In this document: one piece after another, positions 31,264 through 41,606 of the stretch | How positions within the stretch are numbered: the stretch's first letter is position 1 | Layout: every line of letters begins with the position of its first letter | Source of the DNA: Pseudo-nitzschia pungens | Lineage: Eukaryota; Bacillariophyta; Bacillariophyceae; Bacillariales; Bacillariaceae | Assembly: GCA_037355855.1 (NCBI GenBank) | Contig: CM074762.1 | Coordinates: 5,456,001-5,520,000 of the forward strand | DNA: 64,000 nt | Direction of reading: 5' to 3' | The notes under the pieces: generated by a model | Told to the model about the DNA's origin: nothing | Seen by the model: only the letters and a program-made list of their open reading frames with translations | Databases searched by the model: none | Position numbers and translations under genes: made by a program

Positions 31264-33984
31264 ATGTTTCTCAACAAGCTCCGATTGGTACCACTCTATT
31301 GCATCTGCTGCACGTCGGTCTTTCTGACGGGTAGCAACGTACAAGCCAATGTATCTAGTGAAGTGCCAAGCATGGTGCCGAGTGAAATGCCAAGCATGGT
31401 GCCGAGCATGAGGCCGAGCATGGTGCCGAGCATGGTGCCAAGCATGAGGCCAAGCATGAGGCCAAGCATGGTGCCGAGCATGGTGCCGAGCACGGTGCCA
31501 AGCATGGTACCGAGCATGGTGCCAAGCATGGTACCGAGCATGGTGCCAAGCATGGTGCCAAGCATGGTTCCCAGTTCGACGCCGAGTGAGGTACCGAGCA
31601 TGGTGCCGAGCATGGTTCCAAGCATGGTGCCGAGCATGGTTCCAAGCATGGTGCCGAGTGAAATGCCAAGCATGGTTCCCAGTTCGACGCCGAGTGAGGT
31701 GCCGAGCATGGTGCCGAGCGCGGTGCCGAGTGCGGTGCCAAGCATGGTGCCAAGTTTGACGCCGAGCGAAGTGCCGAGCACGGTGCCGAGTTCGACGCCG
31801 AGCGAAGTGCCGAGCGAAGTGCCAAGCATGGTGCCCAGTTTGACGCCGAGCGAAGTGCCGAGCACGGTGCCGAGCATGGCGCCGAGTGAAATTCCGAGTG
31901 TGGTGCCGAGCATGCTGCCGAGCACGGTGCCGAGTTCGACGCCGAGTGAAATTCCGAGCGCGGTTCCGAGCATGGTGCCAAGCATGCTGCCGAGCACGGT
32001 TCCAAGCACAAGCGCATTCCCGAGCACGGTTCCAAGCATGGTGCCAAGCATGGTGCCGAGCACGGTGCCAAGCACAAGCGCATTCCCGAGCACGGTTCCA
32101 AGCACGAGCACGGCTCCGAGCACATCGCCCAGCACCAGCGCCTATCCGAGCACGTCGCCCAGCACCAGTGCCTATCCAAGCACTTCGCCCAGCACCAGCG
32201 CCTATCCGAGCACTTCGCCCAGCACCAGCGCCTATCCGAGCGCATCGCCCAGCACCAGTGCCTATCCGAGCACATCGCCCAGCACCAGTGCCTATCCGAG
32301 CACGTCGCCCAGCACCAGCGCCTATCCGAGCACGTCGCCCAGCACCAGCGCCTATCCGAGCACGTCGCCCAGCACCAGCGCCTATCCAAGCACGTCTCCC
32401 AGCACCAGCGCCTATCCGAGCACGTCGCCCAGCACCAGCGCCTATCCGAGCACGTCGCCCAGCACCAGCGCCTATCCAAGCACTTCGCCCAGCACCAGCG
32501 CCTATCCGAGCACATCGCCCAGCACCAGCGCCTATCCGAGCACGTCGCCCAGCACCAGCGCCTATCCGAGCACGTCGCCCAGCACCAGCGCCTATCCAAG
32601 CACTTCGCCCAGCACCAGCGCCTATCCGAGCACGTCGCCCAGCACCAGCGCCTATCCGAGCACGTCGCCCAGCACCAGCGACTATCCCAGCACATCGCCC
32701 AGCACCAGCGACTATCCCAGCACGTCGCCCAGCACCAGCGACTATCCGAGCACATCGCCCAGCACCAGCGACTATCCAAGCACGTCTCCCAGCACCAGCG
32801 CCTTTCCCAGCACGTCGCCGAGCGCAAGCGCCCATCCGAGCACGTCGCCGAGCGCAAGCGCCCATCCAAGCACGTCTCCCAGCACCAGCGCATATCCAAG
32901 CACGTCTCCCAGCACCAGCGCAAATCCAAGCAATGACGTGCCCACGCCGACTGAAACACCAAGCGTGGTGCCAAGCGCGGCGCCAAGCACGGTGCCAAGC
33001 GCGGTGCCAAGTGCGGTGCCAAGCATGCTACCAAGCTCCACACCGAGCGGAACTCCCAGTTGGAAACCGAGTAACTCGCCAACTTCCGTACCATCCCAGT
33101 CGCCAAGCAATTTTCCATCTGCAACACCGACTGTTGTTCCTACGTTATCACCGACGTTCTTCCCAACGAGGAAGCCAACCAAAGCTCCAACAGGAAGGCC
33201 CACGGCTGTCCCTACCAAATTCCCAACATTCAAGCCAACCATTAGCCCAACGGTGAACCCGACCGCCACGCCAACCAGGCGACCGACACCCATACCCACG
33301 GTTAAGCCAACCAAGGCGCCCACCGCCACACCAACCAGGAGCCCAACGTTCAAACCAACTCAGGTGCCCACGAAGAGTCCAACGAAGAAGCCTTCCTTCA
33401 AACCTACCGAGCAACCCACCTTGCCGCCCACCAAAAATCCTACGAAGCCTCCCACCCAGGCACCCACAACGAGGCCGACGGCAATGCCAACAATATGGGT
33501 CCCCACGGTGCCACCAACCGATTCGCCAACGACTGCTCCAGTCGCTCCGGTCCGGGCCCTTGTCCCGACAGTTTCTCCCGTATCTTCGATTCCGGCTGTT
33601 TCCTCGCCGTCGGCTGGCGTCGTTGTCTCCCCTGCCGTTGTCGAGCCGGGAATCACCACCTCCGTTCCCATCACCACGGGACAGACCCCCGGGAATATTC
33701 CGGCGCCGACCCCGGTGCCCTTGACGCTGGCAGATTTTGTGCTGGGACCCACTCCGACCGTTCCCAACAACCCCATAGGACAAGCACCACTCCCAACTCC
33801 GGCACAACGTAAGTCGATTGATTCGATTCCATTCGATTCGAGCCGATTCGATTCGAACCACCACAATGGGAACACAGATACCAACTCCCTTACATCACGG
33901 TTACGCTCACAACATTCTTGTTTCGTTTCCTTTCCTTTCGTTTTGTTTTGGTATTTGTTTGTGCCGTGCGCAGTGAGTAAGTGA
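31264..33984 (+). CDS. Secreted Pro-Ser/Pro-Thr repeat protein (wall or mucilage type)
   Basis: The ATG at 31,264 is followed by a hydrophobic signal peptide (LRLVPLYCICCTSVFLTGSNVQA). The rest is repeat: PSMVPS-type tetrapeptides (about residues 33-285), 10-residue STSAYPSTSP units (about 285-560), a PSxxPS stretch, then a PTxxPT region (RKPTKAPTGRPTAVPTKFPT and similar, about 630-750) and a Ser/Val/Pro-rich tail. Such proteins are typically O-glycosylated, extended, and found in diatom cell walls or adhesive mucilage; that role is inferred. A GTAAGT at 33,809 and a pyrimidine-rich stretch ending GCGCAG at 33,973 mark a probable 165-nt intron; spliced, the protein ends TPAQLSK (851 aa). The intron is a multiple of three and free of stops, so the unspliced frame ends at the same TGA (906 aa). 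Long antisense ORFs are shadows of the stop-free repeat. Confidence 0.82.
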   Translation: MFLNKLRLVPLYCICCTSVFLTGSNVQANVSSEVPSMVPSEMPSMVPSMRPSMVPSMVPSMRPSMRPSMVPSMVPSTVPSMVPSMVPSMVPSMVPSMVPSMVPSSTPSEVPSMVPSMVPSMVPSMVPSMVPSEMPSMVPSSTPSEVPSMVPSAVPSAVPSMVPSLTPSEVPSTVPSSTPSEVPSEVPSMVPSLTPSEVPSTVPSMAPSEIPSVVPSMLPSTVPSSTPSEIPSAVPSMVPSMLPSTVPSTSAFPSTVPSMVPSMVPSTVPSTSAFPSTVPSTSTAPSTSPSTSAYPSTSPSTSAYPSTSPSTSAYPSTSPSTSAYPSASPSTSAYPSTSPSTSAYPSTSPSTSAYPSTSPSTSAYPSTSPSTSAYPSTSPSTSAYPSTSPSTSAYPSTSPSTSAYPSTSPSTSAYPSTSPSTSAYPSTSPSTSAYPSTSPSTSAYPSTSPSTSAYPSTSPSTSAYPSTSPSTSDYPSTSPSTSDYPSTSPSTSDYPSTSPSTSDYPSTSPSTSAFPSTSPSASAHPSTSPSASAHPSTSPSTSAYPSTSPSTSANPSNDVPTPTETPSVVPSAAPSTVPSAVPSAVPSMLPSSTPSGTPSWKPSNSPTSVPSQSPSNFPSATPTVVPTLSPTFFPTRKPTKAPTGRPTAVPTKFPTFKPTISPTVNPTATPTRRPTPIPTVKPTKAPTATPTRSPTFKPTQVPTKSPTKKPSFKPTEQPTLPPTKNPTKPPTQAPTTRPTAMPTIWVPTVPPTDSPTTAPVAPVRALVPTVSPVSSIPAVSSPSAGVVVSPAVVEPGITTSVPITTGQTPGNIPAPTPVPLTLADFVLGPTPTVPNNPIGQAPLPTPAQRKSIDSIPFDSSRFDSNHHNGNTDTNSLTSRLRSQHSCFVSFPFVLFWYLFVPCAVSK
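32131..32940 (+). repeat. 30-bp tandem coding repeat, about 27 units
   Basis: The unit AGCACCAGCGCCTATCCGAG plus CACGTCGCCC encodes STSAYPSTSP. Units differ mostly at synonymous sites (CCG/CCA, TCG/ACA/TCT) and at one residue (Ala to Asp in four adjacent units near 32,680-32,770; Ala-Phe and Ala-His variants at the 3' end). The array should vary in length between alleles. Confidence 0.92.
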
Positions 33985-34232
33985 AACGAACCAAAACCGC
34001 TTTCAACTGCTTTCCGTTTTGATAGGGATCTAATCCAGAGAGAAGCAGCAGGAACAACGCAAGCATCCAAGATGATCCAATGACCGATTTTGCTGAACCG
34101 CAAAAGCGATTCTCACTCACTCATCCACTTTTTCACCGCACGCTTCGTCCCCATTTGTGTCTTGTATAACACTGCACATGTTCTTGTTGTATCGTGCGGT
34201 TCTTTGTTCTCCTTCTCTCTTTTGTTTGTTTG

Positions 34233-34268
<36 letters not shown>

Positions 34269-35646
34269 ATATCGATCCCGCCGTGCCCTGCTCCGGGAAA
34301 AAAAAAAAAAAAAAAAAAAAAAAAAACGATTTTCAAACCGTCTCTGCCAAACAACGCAGCATGTAAGCGCATCCATTAAGGCGTGGTACAACTAACAGCA
34401 CGCACGCACAATAGCACACGCAAGAACTCACATCTCTTTTTGTCTCTCGTTTCGTTTCGTTTCGTCTTGCCGTTCCCGGTCGATCTACCGGTAGTTCTTT
34501 TCACAAACCTCCGGCGCCCCACAAGTTTGAGTGGAGGCGTTCGAAAAAGACGACGCGAGCAGTGATCGTTCCGCAAACAATCCGTCGGATTCTCGGATTC
34601 GTTTCTTGCACTTCTATTGTTTGGATTTCGCACCATTCCTCTCGGACGTCAGCTCGGTTAGTTCCCTCTGCAGATGCACCGAACTATACGCAGTTCTCGT
34701 TGAATCAATCAATCAATCAATCAATCAATCAGGTAATTGCCAATGATTGATTCGGGGCAGCATGTTGATCGGTGAATACTGTTTTCGTGCGAAGTACGGC
34801 GGAATGGAATGGCCGGAGATGGAACAAAAAAACCTGATCGGTGCGCAAAGGACGAAGAAGAGGAAAAATCCGTTCTCCACGTCTGGTGGTAGATTTTTCT
34901 GCATGGCTCTACAGAGGACCTAAAACTACTACAAGAGGCAACTCCTCTGGAAATCTTTGTATGAACAGTAAGGTTCTTTACTAGTAGTAATTAGTAGTAT
35001 ATCAATTTTATGTTAAAATCGGAGGTGTCTTATTTTACTCCCTTTCGGAAATAAATTGTGGTGCGCCAAAAACAACTAATTACGGGTACTCGTACCGTAT
35101 GACACCATCAGATCCAGCCTTCACAAGAAACATAATTACCGTCCTCTATCAAAATGTCGAACCAGAACACATACCAATTTGAGAAACACGAGAAGACAGT
35201 GTGACGATGAGTGAAGGTTCTTTCCAAAAAAAAAGAAGAAAAATCTGGACCAAAAAGATGCACGTGAATAATTAACGTAGCAGGTACGTAATTACCGTAG
35301 TATGCCTTAGTATCTTTTATAGTAAAATAGTGTTTTTTTACTACTTCGTATTATTTATTTTCTTCTGTTGAGATTGGGGGAAAAAAGGTATTACGAAGTA
35401 CAGTCAGACCTTACGAGTAAGATCTTACTGTATAGTAGTATATTTCAAGTAAGGTTACTAGAATTCGACCAAAAAGAATGATAATAATAATATATGGTGT
35501 AGCATCATCTCCGATCGTGGTCTACTAGCAGATATTCGATCTCCATGCATTGTCCCGCTGTGAACCCAACGACCGACTCACTCACTCACTCACTCCGTCA
35601 CGGATCACCGTGGTGAGGAGTTCTTGTTCTTGTTCTTGTTGCCATC
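33985..35646. other. Intergenic region with microsatellites
   Basis: Contains the 3' UTR of the repeat protein, an AC microsatellite and A run (34,236-34,326), AATC repeats at 34,706-34,732, AT-rich sequence with AAGGTTAC words, and (CTCA)n at about 35,577-35,594 near the 3' end of the EF-hand gene. No gene is recognised. Confidence 0.6.
34236..34326. repeat. (AC)n microsatellite and poly-A tract
   Basis: An AC/CA dinucleotide run of about 32 bp (34,236-34,267) is followed 30 bp later by 29 consecutive A (34,298-34,326). The poly-A directly follows GTGCCCTGCTCCGGG. Either is a candidate polymorphic marker; the A run could also reflect an old retroposed 3' end, but I see no retroposed gene before it. 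Confidence 0.9.
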
Positions 35647-37209
35647 TCACTTGTTGTTGTTGTTCTTGTTGTTGTTATTCTTGTTGTCCTTGCCATTCGA
35701 ATTCGCATCATCATTCTTGGTGTTGCCGTCGGCAGTGTTGTGACTATCGTTTTCGTCTTCGTCTTCGTCTTCGTCTTCGTGGTCGTGGTCGTCACTCCGC
35801 GCTTCTGCCGCCCGCGGAGCAAAAATCGGCGCCGCCGCCCCGAGAATGGTGTCGAAGTCCCGCTTTCCAAACCCCAAAAAGGCCAGTGTCGTCGCCCCGA
35901 TTGGGATCCACAAAAAGAGCGGCGATTTGACAAAGAGCTGGAGGGCCACCAGCACGCCAAAGAGAAACAAGCTCGCGGTAAAGGCCTGGAAGCCCCGGTA
36001 CCGCTGAAGGCCGGTCGCCTCCAGAAACTCCAGGTATTCCGCGTCCCGCTCCACGCCCAGGGCGGTCCTCCCGTACAGGACCGTCAGGGAAAAAATGACG
36101 GCGGCGTACATTCCCACCAGCGTCGAAATGCCGGCCGTGAGCAGGATGGCGGCCACGAACAGATCCTCCGGGGTGAGGGATTCCGGGGAGACCTTGGTGA
36201 CCATGGTTTGGAACTCGGCCTGGAAGTCGTTGATGACCTCGAAGGAGGCCTGGGCGGTCAACACGGACACCAAAATGTAGGGATCGAACCCGCCAAGGCG
36301 CATTTCCTCGCGCTCAAACGGGGGCAAGATGTCCACGTCGAGCCGGTCGTCGTCCAAGTCGTCGTCGTCTCGACTTTTTTTCGGGGGCAACGCTGTCTTC
36401 GTCGTTGTCGTTGTCTTCGTCGTTGTCCCGGACAGTGCCATTGCCCTGCGGTATTCCTTCTCGCTCAGCGAACCGTCGCCGTCCGCGTCCAGCAGCGAAA
36501 AGTCCTCCCCGTTTGCGGTCACACCGAGCTCCTGTGGAGCCAAGACCCCGTCCTCGTTCACATCGAGCTCGTCAAACAACAAGGAGTAGTCCAGGGAATG
36601 GTTTTGGTTTTGGTGTTGGTTTTGGTTTTGGTGTTGGTTTTGGTTTTGTTTGGGGGCGCGGTGGTCGTCCGGTTCGGTCTGGGACAGGAAACCGTCGCCG
36701 TCACCGTCGCCGCCGCCGTCGCGAAACATGCGATCCAGCGCGGTTTCCTTGATGGACCGGAAGACCGTCTTTGCGGCCCGCCTCACGCGCTCGCGTTTTC
36801 GGAGGCGAGTCCGTTTGCCTCGCCTGCCGGCAGGGGCGGAATCCGCGACCCTGCCATACACCGTGTAACGAACCTTGTCGTTTGGCGTTCGACCACTGCT
36901 GTTGCTGCTGCTGTTGCTGCTGTTGCTGCTGTTGCTGCTGTTGCTCTTCCTCGTCCCAAACAGCGACACGGAGCGACCGGAAGGTGCGGAGCATCGGTCT
37001 TCGAACCGGAACGCAGCGGGATGGGGATGGGGACGATCATGATTGCGGTTACAGTTGCGGTGAAAGTTGCAGTTGTAGTTGTAGCTGTAGTTGTAGTCGT
37101 AGTGGCAGTTATGGTTCTGCCTCACCAATGACACGGGGCGAACAAAACCGAGGCACGTCGACATCGACATCGACGTCGACGCCCAGAGCATCAGCATCAG
37201 CATCAGCAT
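35647..37209 (-). CDS. EF-hand calcium-binding membrane protein, probably organelle-targeted
   Basis: I choose the ATG at 37,209 because MLMLMLMLWASTSMSMS then makes an N-terminal signal peptide followed by TCLGFVRP, which resembles the aromatic-at-cleavage bipartite plastid targeting signals of diatoms; in-frame ATGs further upstream (37,368, 37,428, 37,674) would bury it. The product is then 520 aa. Two canonical EF-hands follow: DVNEDGVLAPQE and DADGDGSLSEKE, each with full Asp/Asn ligands and Glu at position 12. A Lys/Arg-rich stretch precedes them. The C-terminal half has three hydrophobic segments (FVAAILLTAGISTLVGMYAA, FLFGVLVALQLFV, FLWIPIGATTLAFLGF), then an acidic Asp/Glu/His tail and Asn repeat. 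The likely role is a calcium-responsive membrane protein of plastid or other endomembrane; the specific family is not recognised. Tracts of Asn-Gln-His and Ser-Asn are simple-repeat products. Confidence 0.72.
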   Translation of the reverse strand: MLMLMLMLWASTSMSMSTCLGFVRPVSLVRQNHNCHYDYNYSYNYNCNFHRNCNRNHDRPHPHPAAFRFEDRCSAPSGRSVSLFGTRKSNSSNSSNSSNSSSNSSGRTPNDKVRYTVYGRVADSAPAGRRGKRTRLRKRERVRRAAKTVFRSIKETALDRMFRDGGGDGDGDGFLSQTEPDDHRAPKQNQNQHQNQNQHQNQNHSLDYSLLFDELDVNEDGVLAPQELGVTANGEDFSLLDADGDGSLSEKEYRRAMALSGTTTKTTTTTKTALPPKKSRDDDDLDDDRLDVDILPPFEREEMRLGGFDPYILVSVLTAQASFEVINDFQAEFQTMVTKVSPESLTPEDLFVAAILLTAGISTLVGMYAAVIFSLTVLYGRTALGVERDAEYLEFLEATGLQRYRGFQAFTASLFLFGVLVALQLFVKSPLFLWIPIGATTLAFLGFGKRDFDTILGAAAPIFAPRAAEARSDDHDHEDEDEDEDENDSHNTADGNTKNDDANSNGKDNKNNNNKNNNNK

Positions 37210-40200
37210 CGCCGAACGGCGTCCGGCGGTGGTAGTCGTGGTTGTAGCCGACGAAGGCCGAGGAGCAGCCGCCACGGGTTTTTTGGGCCCAGTGTCGACC
37301 GGAACGGGTGCCATTGCTGCTGCTGTTGCCATTGCTGCTGTCGTGCCAAACGTTCGTTTCATCGCCATCCCCCTTCGTTCGATGCCCGCCCGATTTTTTC
37401 TTGTGTGCATGCTTGTTTCCCTTGTCATCGATCTGTTTCTGTTGTTTCTGTTGTTTCTGTTGTTTCTGTTGTTTCTGTTTCTGTTCTTGTTGTCCAACCC
37501 GCCGTTGTGAATCGAATCAATTGGCTTTTGTGTCTGTTTCCGCTCGAATCTCCGGTGTGCTGCTACCGTACAATCTGGTCGGTGAGGGTTGCTGTCGTCG
37601 TCGTCGTCGTCGTCGTTCTCGTTCTCATCGATGGTTTCGATGCAAGGCAATGCAATGCAAGGCACTGAGATCATAAGGTACTTTCGTTGCTGCCGCTCCT
37701 TTTGAACACGGAAACATTGAAATCCCAAAAACGAACGAGAACAAGTAATTAAGTTAATTAAGTGAAAAGGTTGAGACCTTACTTCTTGCGATAATTAATT
37801 TACTGTTTCGTTCGTCCAACCGAAAAGAACCGACGCGAGAAGCGAAGTTTCCAGCTCGGGGGAGATCCCCAATCGGTCCGTTTCAAATACACTACGTAAT
37901 AATGTCAAAAACACTACGTGTCGACTTGTCGGTGGGTTTTTTGAGAGTGGCTGTATCGGATTGGGCTTTTGTTGTTGCGGTTCGGGATGCGTTTGGCCAT
38001 CGATCCGTCAAAAAATGGCGAAGCGGGAAGAATCTCAATCAATCCATAATCAACCATCAACAATCAACAACAATCATCAATCAAAATCGATCATCCGAGT
38101 TTTGTACCGTACGATAAGGCTCCACTACTGCTAACTTACGAAGCAGCGCTCACGGAAAAACTTAACAACAATTCCATCGTACGGTACGTATATGTAATTA
38201 AGGTAACTTACGTAGTACCTGGTACTATAAGTTAATTTATCTGTTGCTTGTGACGTGAGTCGGAATTGGGGAGTTGCTATTTTTTTTAATGTTTCGTTCT
38301 GCGTCATTTTTAGTTTTTACTATCCGCAACGACTCAATCTTGAAAACCCCCATTCGGACGGTACAGTACGGTACCATTCTACACCGAAATAGTGGTAAGA
38401 CTTAACGTAGCTAGGGGGTGGGGGAGTGAGTCTGAGGAGCTCTCAAGTAATACTACTAGTAAGGTTTACTATGAAGCGTGTTTGCAGACAGAATTGAAGT
38501 ACAAGTAGTAATTACCAGTATTTTTTGAAACTAACGTACTACTAATGATTGATCCCCTACCGGTATCCTCCTATGCAACGGGGTAGTGCTGGGACGTTGT
38601 CATTGAGGAGGTGTGTGGTTGGGGAAGGAAGTAAAGTTTAGTTGATTGTCCGCTCCCACCACACCAGTGACGGCACTCCTCATTGCCGTCGTCGGCTTGG
38701 TGTTGGCCAAGAAGGGACAATGACGAGGTGAGCAGATGGTGGGGAAGAAGGCATCGTCCCGCACCTCTGTGCCCGGCAGCGGCTGCGTACCTCGTGCGGG
38801 CATCACTCGGTGCCCGTCTGTGGTGCGGGCGCTGTCGTCCCTCTCCTCGTGGCACTTAGTACCTACTACCTACTACCATTGGGACCTTCCTCACACAGTA
38901 CATCGTAGTGCTTGTAACGGCTCGTGCGGCAAGTTCACAGGCGGTGCGCGAACAAACACAATGATGCTTACAGTACAGCAATGCTTGAAGCACCAATTTT
39001 AAGACACCCTTTATCGTCACCATGCCCACCAAGACCAATCAAAGAAATAATGAATTATTACTACTACTAGTAGTACTAACTTGATAGTGCCCATTGACAC
39101 CACCACCACCACCACCACCAGTACTATCACCACCAGCACCAGTGCCGTGGTGAATAAGAAAGAAGCAACACCAGCAATGACCAGCAGCAGTAGCCAGTAT
39201 ACTCCAAATCATGACACTACTATCAGCATTGTGAGGTAGTTCATGTTGCTTTCAGAAACAACATTGTTGTTGTTGTTCTTATTCTCCTACTACTACTAAT
39301 TCTTTTTTACTGGTAGTACTAATTGTTGAAGAATGGTGGGTAAAAAACTTGTCATGGTGAATACTAGGAGTATGAGGACTACTAGTAGTACTACTAGTAG
39401 CTACTACAGCAATTCATTTTGACAGAGCCAAAGAGTTAGTACAAGTCGTAGTAGTGGGCAAGTATCACAATTCCACCAAGCAAGAATTGAAGTAAGGTTA
39501 GTAGTACTAGTAAGGTTTACTGAATGATGAGAATGCTCTAGTAGTGCTTCTAGTACAAGAAGAAGCATCGTGACGTTTTCTTGCTGCTGACGAGAATACC
39601 GGTACTACCGTAACCTTACCGTATTTCTGGCGGTTCCGTACAAGTCACAATACTATTAGAACTGATGAATCACGGATCCCCATCATAATGATGTCGAGTG
39701 TTGACGCCCGCGGGGGTTGAGGTGTCACACGGTATGATTGTGACTAGCTAACTAGCTACCGTACTCGTACCACGAAGTAAGATTACTACTACAAGCAGGA
39801 GTAAATAAATTCTCGCTCGATAGGATGATTCTTATAGTATTTCTTTTTTGTTCTATGTAAGATCTTACGTTGCGAGAATGTTGGAGGATTCATTCGCCCG
39901 CTCGGGATGAATTTGTGACCGCTGACATTCCCCAGGATGGTGCAACGGAAACGTTGCGAGGAGGCGAAATTCGAACGTTCGGGTTTCCCGCGTTCTCAAG
40001 ATCACAATTTTTTTCTACGGACCGCTTGGGTTACCAATGATACGAGAGTTCTTCCGATCCAACCGTTGGACGCTTTAAAAACAAAACGATTTGGCCCGCT
40101 CTCCGTTCAAGGCCCTAAGTATGCAAAACCAAACGTGTAAGGACTCCAAATCCCACAAGTTCAAAAACATGAGAAATAATGCAATACTCGTACGGTTCTG

Positions 40201-40430
40201 ATTCATGTTTTTCGAGTTGATAGCCTGCGGTAATTATTTACGGTGCTGTACGGTGTCGTTGTTTCGTACCCGCCTCGATGTGATGTTGTGATGGCTCCAC
40301 ACCACTGTTCATTGCAACGCGATGCAAACCTCTTTGACAGACCCAGACGCCGCCGCAATCTAGTATATCTCTGAATTCTTCAACATCGCCCGGGAACGAA
40401 ACGAAACAAAACGAGCAAGCAACCACGACC
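37210..40430. other. Intergenic region, with a GC-rich patch and ACT/AGT islands
   Basis: The left end (37,210-37,680) carries simple repeats (TTTCTGTTG)n and (GTC)n, likely 5' UTR of the EF-hand gene. At 38,570-38,850 a GC-rich patch contains a 68-codon minus-strand ORF from an ATG (38,806) that I cannot identify. ACT/AGT and CCA triplet islands occur at 39,060-39,130 and 39,360-39,500. A 67-codon plus-strand ORF at 39,937-40,140 is likewise unrecognised. Neither is reported as a gene. Confidence 0.5.
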
Positions 40431-41606
40431 ATGAAGTATTTCACGAGCACGGTACTCCAGCTCTTCCTCGCGGTCGGATCGGTCACGGATCTCGCCTCCG
40501 CCGCACGAATCCGCGGGGCATCCTCCGAGCACCGGTACGATCGGAGTCGTCGTTCGCCCGGAACCACCCATCCGCAGACCAGCGAGGTCGGAAGCAGCAG
40601 CAGCACAACAGACAATCGAAAGGTGATCCGAAGGCAGCTCCGACAGCATCCCGAGCGCGACCTCAAGTGGGAAAAATCGTCGTCTCCCTCTCCGCTCCCC
40701 ACCAAGGTTCCCTTCTCGGAGGAGGAGGAGGAGGTCGCCCAGAAACAAGAACGACTGGACGCGGTCACCAACAACAACGCCATCGAGAAGGAAGAAAAGT
40801 CGTCGTCTCCCTCTCCCCTTCCCACAAAGGTCGCCGAGATGGCCGACGTCCCGCCGGCAGCGACCACGACCACGACCGCGAGATCCAAAACGATCGGCGC
40901 CAAGATTGCCGACAAGAAAAAGGCGATTCGCAGCAGCACGGTTCGGCTCCCGATCACCCGTCGATTCGGGGATCGTCCGTTCGACGGCGGCGACGACGAA
41001 ATCGGGGAAAGCGACGCTCCCTTCAAGGGCGTGCTCGGTCGGGCCAAACCGCCGAGAGACGGCCAACACAGCGGCAACGGCAACGGAAGGAACGACTCCC
41101 GGAATGCCGGCCCCACCGTGGTTGACGTGGTTCCCGTTTCCAAGTACGCCGATGGCGACCGAATCGCCATGCTGGGAAGCATCGGCGCCGCGAACCCCAA
41201 GATGGCGCCGAGGATTCCCGGCGTCCGGGACGAAAAACAGAAAAAATTGATCGTCCGTCCCATCGGATCGTCGTCGTCGTTGTCATCGAGCCTCGTTCGC
41301 GCCCCGAACGTCGTCGGAGAAGAGGGAAGCGACGCCGACAGCGACAGCGACGTGGTTGGCGAAACCACGATCGCTGCCCCCGCCAAGAACACCCGGACCG
41401 CCGCCAATCCGATCCCATCCGATTCCGGCAGCAGCGGGGACGAGAACGATGCGACCGATGAGACCCAAGGAACGCCGACGGCTCCGACTGCCAAGAGCGG
41501 GAAAAAGTCACCCAAGAGCGGCAAGGAGGACAAGAAGTCGAAACGATCCAAGACCGATCACCACAAGGAGGACAACAAACTGACGAAAAAAAAGCAGAGA
41601 CGATGA
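40431..41606 (+). CDS. Silaffin-like Lys/Ser-rich secreted protein
   Basis: This 391-aa ORF starts at ATG 40,431 in good context (GACCATGAAG). MKYFTSTVLQLFLAVGSVTD followed by LASA is a clear signal peptide with cleavage near residue 24. The mature protein is hydrophilic and disordered-looking, rich in Ser, Lys, Arg, Asp and Glu, with a 13-residue internal duplication EKSSSPSPLPTKV (about residues 81-93 and 122-134). The C-terminus is a strongly basic KSGKKSPKSGKEDKKSKRSK-type tail with KxxK spacing like that modified to polyamines in silaffins. A secreted, Ser-phosphorylatable, Lys-clustered protein fits the silaffin/silica-matrix group, defined by composition rather than homology, so the call is inferential. 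Alternatives are other cell-wall or mucilage proteins. A 437-codon antisense ORF across it begins at a non-ATG codon and is a shadow. Confidence 0.6.
   Translation: MKYFTSTVLQLFLAVGSVTDLASAARIRGASSEHRYDRSRRSPGTTHPQTSEVGSSSSTTDNRKVIRRQLRQHPERDLKWEKSSSPSPLPTKVPFSEEEEEVAQKQERLDAVTNNNAIEKEEKSSSPSPLPTKVAEMADVPPAATTTTTARSKTIGAKIADKKKAIRSSTVRLPITRRFGDRPFDGGDDEIGESDAPFKGVLGRAKPPRDGQHSGNGNGRNDSRNAGPTVVDVVPVSKYADGDRIAMLGSIGAANPKMAPRIPGVRDEKQKKLIVRPIGSSSSLSSSLVRAPNVVGEEGSDADSDSDVVGETTIAAPAKNTRTAANPIPSDSGSSGDENDATDETQGTPTAPTAKSGKKSPKSGKEDKKSKRSKTDHHKEDNKLTKKKQRR

Noticed and set aside
31225..33127. Minus-strand ORFs of 546 and 590 codons across the PS/PT gene
   Set aside because: They are antisense readings of a stop-free tandem repeat; neither has a signal peptide or sensible composition (ACARR and WCWATCSDRR repeats), while the sense frame has a signal peptide and a known protein style.
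38600..38806. 68-codon minus-strand ORF in a GC-rich patch
   Set aside because: It starts with ATG and has non-repetitive composition, but no signal, domain or splice context supports it; kept only as a note in the spacer entry.
40238..41551. 437-codon minus-strand ORF across the silaffin-like gene
   Set aside because: No ATG at its opening, Ser/Arg/Phe-rich antisense composition and no signal peptide; the plus frame is better supported.
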